From positions 1-12,633 of the forward strand of contig JASLJO010000101.1 in NCBI GenBank assembly GCA_030152505.1: a stretch of DNA of 12,633 nt. Reading direction: 5' to 3'. The notes beneath the pieces were generated by a model. The model was not told the DNA's origin. It saw nothing but the letters and a program-made list of their open reading frames with translations, and searched no databases. Position numbers and translations under genes: made by a program. The DNA comes from Solirubrobacterales bacterium (GTDB lineage: Bacteria; Actinomycetota; Thermoleophilia; Solirubrobacterales; 70-9). Positions 5,098 to 11,087 of this stretch are shown here, in pieces; positions within the stretch are counted from its first letter, which is position 1; each line of letters begins with the position of its first letter.

Positions 5098-5541
5098 ATG
5101 CCGCAGTCGTCCGCAATCCGTCGCCCACGCCATCTGAGCATCGCGGTCTTCGCCGCGATCGCGGTCCTGGTCCTGGTGAGCCTCTTCAGCTCCATCGCCT
5201 CCGCGCAGACCAGCAAACGCGTCGTCAAGGAGGCTCACGCCCTCGGTCACACCGTGCTGACGAACAACCAGGGGCTCACCCTCTACAGCCTCAGCGTCGA
5301 GAAGCACGGCCACTTCATCTGCACTGGGACCTGCGTCTCGACCTGGATCCCGCTGCTCGTCCGCCCCGGCGTGAAGCCCACCGGCCCGGTCGCGCTCGGA
5401 ACCGTTAAGCGACCAAATGGCAAGCGCCAGGTGACCTTCAACGGCAGGCCGCTCTACACCTTCGACGGCGACTCACGCAAGGGGGAAGCCAACGGCGAGG
5501 GCTTCAAAGACGTCGGCACCTGGCACGCCGCCGCCCCGTGA
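5098..5541 (+). CDS. Secreted-repeat protein (PF03640-like, COG4315 type)
   Basis: This 147-aa exported protein has a basic N-terminus (IRRPR), a hydrophobic core (14-31) and an ASA-Q cleavage site after residue 36. Two copies of the 'secreted repeat of unknown function' follow: VLTNNQGLTLYSLSVEKHG...CTGTCVSTWIPLLV (53-88, with Cys75/Cys79 likely bonded) and a second, ending with QVTFNGRPLYTF...DVGTWHAAAP (111-147). There is no lipobox cysteine, so it is probably free or wall-associated. The biochemical role of this family is not established. GAGGAG lies upstream of the ATG at 5098 with 7-nt spacing. It is divergent from the fusion gene and ends 1 bp from the convergent MinD-like gene, with no terminator between them. 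Confidence 0.85.
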   Translation: MPQSSAIRRPRHLSIAVFAAIAVLVLVSLFSSIASAQTSKRVVKEAHALGHTVLTNNQGLTLYSLSVEKHGHFICTGTCVSTWIPLLVRPGVKPTGPVALGTVKRPNGKRQVTFNGRPLYTFDGDSRKGEANGEGFKDVGTWHAAAP

Positions 5542-5542
5542 T

Positions 5543-6133
5543 TCACGCCTGACGGACGACGCGCAACAGGCGCTCCCATTGGCCGGCGGCAAGCGCCTGG
5601 CTGCCGGTCGGCAGCGCCCCGAGCAGGGCGGCCTGTGCGGACGGCCAGCCGAGGGGGCGCTTGTCGACGACCACGCTCAGCTCCCGGGCCATCAGGTCGC
5701 GGACGGTGAGAGCGGTCAGAGCGCGGTCGGTGGCGAGGTCGGCGCGAAGCAGAGCAGCGGTGGCGTGGATGCGGGGCTCGGCCAGCGCCGGGCGAAACAG
5801 GATCGGCGGCAGATGGAGGATCGCGGCCGACTCGCGGGCGATTGGTAGGACGGCGGCGACCGTGGCGATCCTTTCCGGATCGGGTGAAAGCTTCAGCCAG
5901 CAGATCCGCCCACGTGAGGCAACCGCGGCATCCGGAAGGTGCGCCACCAGGCGCTCCTCCAGTGCCCGCGCACCGACGGTGGCGATCGGGGTCGAGCGCG
6001 GCGCGCGTCCTTCCTCCAGGTCGATCAGCAGCGCCGCCTGGTCGGACTCAGATGCAGCGCAGGCGAGCGCCGCGGCTGCCGCCCGCGATCCACTCGCAGC
6101 GCCGACCCGGGCGACCAGGATGACTGGGCTCAT
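5543..6133 (-). CDS. MinD/TadZ-like protein with degenerate nucleotide-binding loop
   Basis: This 196-aa protein is last in the tadE cluster. It opens PVILVARVGAASGSRAAAAALACAA (3-27), then ALLIDLEEGR (34-43), the layout of a CpaE/TadZ/MinD ATPase: first strand, P-loop position, helix, then the strand carrying the conserved Asp. The loop reads GAASGSR where active members have KGGxGKT, so both lysines are missing and ATP binding is doubtful. A later stretch (VVDKRPLGWPSAQAALLGALP, around 153-173) recalls the end of the MinD fold. TadZ-type proteins place the pilus machine at a cell site, and many are non-hydrolysing, so a localisation or scaffold role is plausible. The assignment rests on fold pattern and neighbourhood. 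Start ATG 6133, 58 nt after the preceding stop, with a GGAACG at fair distance. Confidence 0.6.
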   Translation of the reverse strand: MSPVILVARVGAASGSRAAAAALACAASESDQAALLIDLEEGRAPRSTPIATVGARALEERLVAHLPDAAVASRGRICWLKLSPDPERIATVAAVLPIARESAAILHLPPILFRPALAEPRIHATAALLRADLATDRALTALTVRDLMARELSVVVDKRPLGWPSAQAALLGALPTGSQALAAGQWERLLRVVRQA

Positions 6134-6159
6134 GACTTCCCGTTCCGGTGCGTCTTTGT

Positions 6160-6193
6160 GATCCGTGGCGCATGCGAGGCGCCCCGGAGGATC
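6160..6193 (-). other. Intercistronic hairpin between the second tadE gene and the MinD-like gene
   Basis: Outer arms GATCC (6160-6164) and GGATC (6189-6193), inner stem GGCGC (6167-6171) / GCGCC (6179-6183), 7-nt loop. It overlaps the stop codon of the upstream gene and has no T-tract. It could trim expression of the last gene or protect the upstream message. Confidence 0.3.
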
Positions 6194-6521
6194 ATTTCGG
6201 CCTCACCGAGGCCGACGAGATGACCGTGAGACGGGCGGCGAGGGCGGGAATGAGCGACGGCGGGCGCAGGCGCACCGTGACCCGGCCCCCTTCGACCGAT
6301 ACGTCGACATCGTCCTCAGCCCAACCGGGGAGGGCGGCGCGTGCCGCACCAACCGCCGGCTTCCCGGACGCGAGGGCCAGCGCCCCCGCCTCCGCGGCGC
6401 CGTCGGAGAGGGTCAGGGCGTATCCGGTTGCCAGCAGCTGCAGAGCAAGCAGACCTGCCAGCAGCAGGATCGGCAACGCGGCCAGCAGCTCGACAGTGCT
6501 CTGCGCCTCCTCTCTAGCCAT
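6192..6521 (-). CDS. TadE-like minor pilin, second copy
   Basis: This 109-aa protein has a short basic/acidic leader MAREEA, then QSTVELLAALPILLLAGLLA (7-26), a class III prepilin-type N-terminal helix with Glu at +5 (Glu11) if cut before Gln7. Position -1 is Ala6 instead of the usual Gly, so processing may be weaker. The C-terminal 60 residues (…AEDDVDVSVEGGRVTVRLRPP) are a small beta domain outside the membrane. TadE proteins are pseudopilins of the Tad/Flp pilus system. The gene overlaps the preceding tadE stop by 8 nt (ATGGCTAG) and has no good ribosome-binding site of its own, so it is translated by coupling. Confidence in the family is good; the exact role is inferred. Confidence 0.8.
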   Translation of the reverse strand: MAREEAQSTVELLAALPILLLAGLLALQLLATGYALTLSDGAAEAGALALASGKPAVGAARAALPGWAEDDVDVSVEGGRVTVRLRPPSLIPALAARLTVISSASVRPK

Positions 6522-6867
6522 CGCCGGATTTCAGCGTCGATCTCGCCCCGACCATCACCCGCGGCATGCCGGGCAGAAGGCGCGGGACCGCCACCCGGAC
6601 CGAAACCGAGTCGCCCTCGCTCGTCTCAGCTCCATCGCGCAACGTGGGCGGCAAGGCGCGCCGGGCGGCGCTGATGACATCGCCCCCGACCAGCCCCGCG
6701 CGCGCACCCGCCCGAGCCGCCAGCCCGGCCGACCACAACGCGTAACCGGCGAGCCCGAGCTGTGCCGCCACCAGGACCGCCAGCAGCAGGAACGGGACCG
6801 CGGCGACCGCCTCAACGGACGCGGTCCCGTCCTCCCTGCGAAAGCTGCCGGCGGCCTGGTGCGACAC
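6514..6867 (-). CDS. TadE-like minor pilin, first gene of the Tad cluster
   Basis: This 117-aa protein has leader MSHQAAGSFRREDG, then TASVEAVAAVPFLLLAVLVA: Gly14 at -1 and Glu19 at +5 are the exact class III prepilin-peptidase site, followed by a membrane helix to about residue 45. The rest (DVISAARRALPPTL...SVSVRVAVPRLLPGMP) is a small extracytoplasmic domain similar in plan to the second TadE. The start is GTG 6867, preceded by a leader that is 52 bp long, counting the start codon, and shared with the TadG-VanY-SLT gene. It heads a three-gene run (6867-5543). No prepilin peptidase or Tad secretion ATPase is in the window, so these must act with components encoded elsewhere. Confidence 0.82.
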   Translation of the reverse strand: MSHQAAGSFRREDGTASVEAVAAVPFLLLAVLVAAQLGLAGYALWSAGLAARAGARAGLVGGDVISAARRALPPTLRDGAETSEGDSVSVRVAVPRLLPGMPRVMVGARSTLKSGDG

Positions 6868-6916
6868 GGCGCGACCGTCCCAGGCCGAGACGCGCGGGTG
6901 GCGCGCTCAAACGAAA
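6865..6916 (-). promoter_or_regulatory. Copy 2 of the duplicated 52-bp leader, before the first tadE gene
   Basis: Positions 6898-6916 are identical over 19 bp to 5005-5023. In both copies the proximal edge of this block is 30 nt from the start codon. The intervening bases match in ungapped alignment at 23 of 33 positions, start codon included (GTG here, ATG in the other copy). Sequence similarity stops abruptly on the distal side. Confidence 0.6.
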
Positions 6917-6947
6917 AATTGTGTGACGGCTTCGCCGCCGCTCAGGG

Positions 6948-7298
6948 TCAGTAGGTGTTGGCTTCCGTCCAGACCTTCCAGATCGCCGCCACCGAGGCGC
7001 CGAGGAGGAGGATCCAGGCGAGCGTGCCACCGCCGCTGGCGAACATCTCGTCGCTGCCGGCGACCAGCAGAGCGATCAGGCCGAGCGCGCCGTAGAGGAT
7101 CGCCCGGCGGCCGTCGCTGAGCGCCGCCAGGGTCAGCTGGTTCTGGCGGCTGAGGACGAAGAGGGTCCAGGCGATGCCGGCGAGAAAGCCCATCGTGATC
7201 GCGGTGAGGATCGCGTCGGCGGCGTTGCCGCCGTTCGGCGCGAAGGCGACGAACAGCGCCAGCAACATCACGATCGCGGCGTTTCGCAGATTTTGCAT
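6948..7298 (-). CDS. Small four-helix membrane protein of unknown function
   Basis: This 116-aa protein has four hydrophobic stretches: about 7-21 (AAIVMLLALFVAFAP), 29-49 (ILTAITMGFLAGIAWTLFVL), 66-81 (AILYGALGLIALLVAG) and 91-107 (TLAWILLLGASVAAIWK). There are basic or polar loops (SRQNQLTLAALSDGRR) between helices 2 and 3. I do not recognise a family or active residues. The start is ATG 7298. The frame is open to 7364, but that would overlap the phosphate transporter and add a non-membrane tail. No ribosome-binding site precedes the ATG, while a TAAGAT lies 7 nt upstream, so a leaderless message is likely. It follows the transporter gene by 19 nt and may be cotranscribed or separately transcribed. 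Confidence 0.7.
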   Translation of the reverse strand: MQNLRNAAIVMLLALFVAFAPNGGNAADAILTAITMGFLAGIAWTLFVLSRQNQLTLAALSDGRRAILYGALGLIALLVAGSDEMFASGGGTLAWILLLGASVAAIWKVWTEANTY

Positions 7299-7305
7299 AG
7301 GGAAA

Positions 7306-7329
7306 ATCTTACGCCGGTTACGCACCGGC
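7306..7329 (-). promoter_or_regulatory. Pit-gene end hairpin and -10-like element for the membrane-protein gene
   Basis: On the minus strand, GCCGG (7-nt loop containing the transporter stop codon TAA) CCGGC at 7329-7313 is followed by GTAAGATTTTC. TAAGAT at 7306-7311 fits the TANNNT -10 form about 7 nt before the ATG at 7298, as in leaderless actinobacterial genes. The hairpin plus TTTT could also be a weak terminator. Both readings are tentative, and no -35 is evident. Confidence 0.35.
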
Positions 7330-8319
7330 TCCCAGAACCCAGGCGACGCCGTAGGCGAGCGCACCGATTGCCGCAGCCGCCGGCAGGGTCAACAACCAGG
7401 CGACGACGATGTTGCCGGCAACCCCCCAGCGCACGGCCGAGACGCGCTTTGCCGCGCCGGCGCCCATCACGCCGCCGCTGATCGCATGGGTGGAGGAGAT
7501 CGGAAAGCCGAGAAAGGTAGCGACCAGGATCGTCGCCGCACCCGCGCCCTGCGCGGAAAAACCCTGCGGTGCATCCATCTCGAGCACCCGGGCGCCGCCG
7601 CGCATCACCCACAGGCCGCCCATCCAGGTGCCGAGCGCTATCGCCGCGGCGGCTGCGAGAACCGCCCAGAAGGGCGGGTCGGCGGTGGTGGCGAGGTTGC
7701 CCTTGGCTATCAGCGCCAGCGTTATGACGCCCATCGTCTTCTGCGCGTCGTTGGCGCCATGGGCAAGCGCGAGCAGGCTCCCCGAGAGCACCTGCGCGCG
7801 GCGGAACCCACGGGTCACCGGGCCCGGCCGACGACCGCCGAGCAGGCGGTAGAGGACGGCGATCATGGCGAGAGCGAGGAGAAAGGCGGCAAGCGGCGCC
7901 AGCAGCGCCGGGATCAGGACCTTGTCGAGCACTTCTCCGCCGAGGACCGCGTCGGCACCGCCGGCCGCAAGGGAGGCCCCCAGCAGGCCGCCGATCAAGG
8001 CATGCGAGGAGCTCGACGGCAGACCGAGGCGCCAGGTTCCGAGGTTCCAGGCGATCGCGCCCAGCAGGCCCGTGAGAACGACGACGGGCGTGATCGAGCC
8101 GGCGTCGACCACGTCATGGGCGATCGTCGCCGCGACCGCGACCGAGATGAACGCCCCGGCGAAGTTGAGCAGCGCCGCTGCGGCAATCGCCACCGGCGGC
8201 GCCACCGCCCGGGTCGAGACGACGGTCGAGATCAGGTCGAACGTGTCGTGGAAACCGTTGCTGAAGGCAAAGGCCAGCGCCGCGACGACGACCAGCACCA
8301 TGGCGAGGTCCGAGCTCAC
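7318..8319 (-). CDS. pit: Pit-family inorganic phosphate transporter
   Basis: This 333-aa multi-helix membrane protein has the two inverted halves of the PiT family: FSNGFHDT (19-26) in the first, HGANDAQKTMGVI (187-199) in the second. Each half also has its re-entrant Ser-rich loop, GLPSSSSHALIGG (99-111) and FPISSTHAISGG (272-283). It carries phosphate, probably as a metal-phosphate complex with H+, into the cell. The first half reads HDTFDLIST where most members have HDTAN; this Phe-Asp replacement is at a conserved position, while the second motif is canonical. The start is GTG 8319, 1 nt after the DUF47 stop (coupled); ATG at 8301 is an alternative. The pairing with DUF47 and PPK1 points to phosphate uptake feeding polyphosphate storage. 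Confidence 0.93.
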   Translation of the reverse strand: MSSDLAMVLVVVAALAFAFSNGFHDTFDLISTVVSTRAVAPPVAIAAAALLNFAGAFISVAVAATIAHDVVDAGSITPVVVLTGLLGAIAWNLGTWRLGLPSSSSHALIGGLLGASLAAGGADAVLGGEVLDKVLIPALLAPLAAFLLALAMIAVLYRLLGGRRPGPVTRGFRRAQVLSGSLLALAHGANDAQKTMGVITLALIAKGNLATTADPPFWAVLAAAAAIALGTWMGGLWVMRGGARVLEMDAPQGFSAQGAGAATILVATFLGFPISSTHAISGGVMGAGAAKRVSAVRWGVAGNIVVAWLLTLPAAAAIGALAYGVAWVLGAGA

Positions 8320-8320
8320 C

Positions 8321-8941
8321 TCACGCGTTCTTTATGACGATGCCCTCAACGGTTTGGGCGGCGGTCTCGGTCGCGTCGATCGCGTTCTCGAGCACCGCGA
8401 ACATGTCCTTCCAGCGGATCACGACCATCGGGTCGATCCCGTTCGAGAACAGTGAGGCGACCGCGTCGCGCGAGATCCGGTCGCCCTCGTTCTCGAGCCG
8501 GTGTATCTCGATCCAATACCTCTCCAGGTCCTTGAAGCTGCGGAGGTTCTCCAAGCCGGCGGCGAGCTGCTCGCAGGCGCCCACCAGCACCTTGCTCAAG
8601 GCTTGAGCCTGAGCCATCGGCGCCTCGATCTGGTAGAGCCCGAGGAAGTCCGCCGCCTCCTCGGTGTAGTCGACGATGTCGTCTATCTGGGTCGCCAGGC
8701 CGTAGATGTCCTCCCGGTCGATCGGCGTGACGAAGGTCGAGTTGAGGCGCTGGATGATGTCGTGGGTGATCCGGTCGCCCTCCTGCTCGGCCTTGAGCAC
8801 CTCCCGCCCGAGGTCGCCGTCGTCGGGCCAGGTGCTCATCATCCGGTCGAGCAGCCGCGCCGCCTGGAGGGTGTTCTGTCCCGCCTCGATGAAGAGCTCG
8901 AAGAAGACACTGTCCTTGGGCAGGAGAGAGAAGCGCGCCAT
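8321..8941 (-). CDS. DUF47 family PhoU-like protein, Pit accessory
   Basis: This 206-aa all-helical protein has the paired acidic motifs of the DUF47/PhoU fold: AEQEGDRITHDII (51-63), PIDREDIYGLATQIDDIVDY (73-92), then in the second half RLENEGDRISRDA (148-160) and RWKDMFAVLENAIDATE (176-192). In PhoU-type proteins such E/D clusters bind metal. DUF47 genes typically sit beside pit genes and their products modulate the transporter. The length is normal, there is no signal or membrane segment, and it should be cytoplasmic. The start is ATG 8941, 16 nt after the ppk stop; no convincing ribosome-binding site. It is immediately followed by pit with a 1-nt gap, so the two are almost certainly cotranslated. 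Confidence 0.92.
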   Translation of the reverse strand: MARFSLLPKDSVFFELFIEAGQNTLQAARLLDRMMSTWPDDGDLGREVLKAEQEGDRITHDIIQRLNSTFVTPIDREDIYGLATQIDDIVDYTEEAADFLGLYQIEAPMAQAQALSKVLVGACEQLAAGLENLRSFKDLERYWIEIHRLENEGDRISRDAVASLFSNGIDPMVVIRWKDMFAVLENAIDATETAAQTVEGIVIKNA

Positions 8942-8957
8942 CGGGCGATACTAAGGG

Positions 8958-11087
8958 TCAGCCCGTCGCCGCGGCGAGCTGCTCCGCGCTACGTGCGAGG
9001 TGGCGCTCGCGCAGCTCCGCCTGCACGCTGCGCTGTTCCCCCTCGGGTGTGCTGAGACGGGTCCAGACGCCGTCGCTGCCGAGCTCCCAGGCGTTGGCGT
9101 TGTCGGCGAAGCAGCGCTCGAGCACGTCGAGCAGCTCCGCTCGCAGGCCCTCGTCTTCGATCGGCGTCACCAGCTCGACGCGGCTGTCGAGATTGCGCGG
9201 CATCAGGTCGGCGGAGCCGGTCAGCACCCGCGTCTCCTCGCCGCGGCGGAAGGCGTAGATGCGCGAGTGCTCGAGGAAGCGACCGACGATCGAGACCACG
9301 CGGATGCTCTCCGAGACGCCCGGCACCCCAGGCCGCAGGCAGCAGACGCCGCGCACGTTGAGGTCGACCCGTACCCCTGCCCGCGAGGCCTCGTACAACG
9401 CCTGGATGCAGCGGGCATCGACCAGGGCGTTCATCTTCAGCGCGATCCGCGCCTCCTCGCCGGCGCGGTGGGCCGCCACCGTCGCCTCGATCTCCGCCAG
9501 GATGCGATCGCGCATCGTCGTCGGCGAAACCAGCACCTTGCGGTACTCGGTCGGCCGGCCGTAGCCGGTGAGGAAGTTGAACATCTCGGCGACGTCGGCG
9601 CCGATCTCCGGATCGGCGGTGAAGAGGCCGAGGTCGGTGTAGAGGCGAGCGGTGGTCGGGTTGTAGTTGCCGGTGCCGATGTGCACGTACTCGCGCACGC
9701 GGTCGCCCTCGCGGCGGGCGACGAGGACAGCCTTGACGTGGGTCTTCAACCCCGGGATGCCGTAGACGACGTGGACACCCGCCTCCTCCATCGACTTGGC
9801 CCAGTGGATGTTGGCCTCCTCGTCGAAGCGCGCTTTCAGCTCGACCATGCAGACCGCCTGCTTGCCGCGTTCGGAGGCGCGGATCAGCGCCGGCACCAGC
9901 GGCGAGTCGTCGCTCGTCCGGTACACCGTCTGCTTGATCGCCAGCACGTCGGGGTCGGCCACCGCCTGCACGACGAAGCGCTCGACCGAGCTGGCGAAGG
10001 AGTCGTAGGGATGGTGGACGAGGATGTCGCCCTGGCGAATGGCGGCGAACATGTCGACCGGCTCCTCGTCCTCGCCCTGCAGGCGCGATTGGGTGACGGG
10101 GGTCCAGGGCTCATAGCGCAGCTCGGGCCTCCTGCCGGCGCCGTCGACGACGTCGCCGAGATCGGCCAGGTCGATCAGACCGTCGACGTCGTAGACCTCG
10201 CGGTCTTCGAGCCGCAGCGCATCGATCAGCTGGGCACGCAGCTTGGCGTTCATCCCGGCCGCCACCTCGAGCCGCACGACCTCGCCGAAGCGGCGCCGGC
10301 GCAGCTCGTCCTGGACCGCCTGCAACAGATCGTCGGCCTCGTCGGAGATGGTGAAGTCGGCGTCTCGGGTGACGCGGAAGTAGCCGTGGTCGACCACCTC
10401 GGCGCCGGGGAAGAGCGCGTCGAGGTTGGCGGCGATCGCCTCCTCCAGTGGGACGAAGACCTCGTTCCGCTCCCCCACCCGCAGGAAGCGGCCGAGCAGC
10501 TCCTTCGGCACCTTCACTCGGGCGATGATCTCGGTGCCGCTGTCGGGATCGCGCAGCAAAACGCCGAGGCTGAGCGAGAGGTTGGAGATGTAGGGGAAGG
10601 GACGACCGAGGCCGACGACGAGCGGCGTCAGCGCCGGGAAGACCTGCTCGTGGAAGCGGGTGTCGATTTCGCGCCGCTCCTCCTCGCTCGCCGTATCCAG
10701 CGAGATGATGCGGACTCCCTGCTCCTCCAGGGCGGGGCGCAGAATGCCGGTGAAGCAGTCGTGCAGGCGGGTGTCGAGCTCCAGCACGCGCGGCTGGATC
10801 GCGTCGATCTGCTCACTGGGGACGAGGTCGTCGGGGCCGCGGGCGTCGATGCCGGCGTCGAGCTGGTCGAAGAGGCCGGCGACGCGGACCATGAAGAACT
10901 CGTCGAGGTTGTTGGCGTAGATCGCGCAGAAGCGGACCCGCTCCAGCAGCGGCACCTCGGGGTCCTCGGCCAGCTCGAGCACGCGCTGGTTGAAGTCGAG
11001 CCAGGAGAGCTCGCGGTTGAAATAGAGGGCCGGATCGTCGATCGGCCCATCGTACTGCCGCACCCGCGCCGGCCCCCCGGGACTCAA
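8958..11087 (-). CDS. ppk1: Polyphosphate kinase 1
   Basis: This 709-aa protein reversibly makes polyphosphate from ATP. It has all PPK1 parts: the N-terminal domain YFNRELSWLDFNQRVLELA (22-40) and RVRFCAIYANNLDEFFMVR (50-68), the ISNLSLSL region (167-174), KQTVYRTSDDSPLV (385-398), the catalytic phosphohistidine His450 in GIPGLKTHVK, HIGTGNYNPTTARLYTDL (469-486), and second active-site His607 in VGRFLEHSRIY. The length is normal and it is cytoplasmic. The start is taken as TTG 11087, overlapping the glycosyltransferase stop as TTGA. A GTG at 11063 (just before RQYDGPIDDP) is equally possible since conserved sequence begins after it. It is the second gene of the glycosyltransferase-ppk-DUF47-pit run, joining polymer synthesis to phosphate import. 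Confidence 0.97.
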   Translation of the reverse strand: MSPGGPARVRQYDGPIDDPALYFNRELSWLDFNQRVLELAEDPEVPLLERVRFCAIYANNLDEFFMVRVAGLFDQLDAGIDARGPDDLVPSEQIDAIQPRVLELDTRLHDCFTGILRPALEEQGVRIISLDTASEEERREIDTRFHEQVFPALTPLVVGLGRPFPYISNLSLSLGVLLRDPDSGTEIIARVKVPKELLGRFLRVGERNEVFVPLEEAIAANLDALFPGAEVVDHGYFRVTRDADFTISDEADDLLQAVQDELRRRRFGEVVRLEVAAGMNAKLRAQLIDALRLEDREVYDVDGLIDLADLGDVVDGAGRRPELRYEPWTPVTQSRLQGEDEEPVDMFAAIRQGDILVHHPYDSFASSVERFVVQAVADPDVLAIKQTVYRTSDDSPLVPALIRASERGKQAVCMVELKARFDEEANIHWAKSMEEAGVHVVYGIPGLKTHVKAVLVARREGDRVREYVHIGTGNYNPTTARLYTDLGLFTADPEIGADVAEMFNFLTGYGRPTEYRKVLVSPTTMRDRILAEIEATVAAHRAGEEARIALKMNALVDARCIQALYEASRAGVRVDLNVRGVCCLRPGVPGVSESIRVVSIVGRFLEHSRIYAFRRGEETRVLTGSADLMPRNLDSRVELVTPIEDEGLRAELLDVLERCFADNANAWELGSDGVWTRLSTPEGEQRSVQAELRERHLARSAEQLAAATG

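Noticed and set aside
6915..6945. Possible terminator (CGGC-GAA-GCCG, then TTTTT 8 nt later) after the small membrane-protein gene
   Set aside because: The stem is only 4 bp and the T-run is not adjacent. The T-run is better explained as the AT-rich edge of the tadE leader.
6148..6954. Plus-strand frame across both tadE genes
   Set aside because: Arg/Ser/Ala-rich shadow without domain features. The minus-strand frames have prepilin signals and overlap in operon style.
7174..8337. Long plus-strand frame over the membrane-protein and pit genes
   Set aside because: Arg/Gln/Asp-rich shadow. The opposite strand encodes a clear multi-helix transporter with family motifs.
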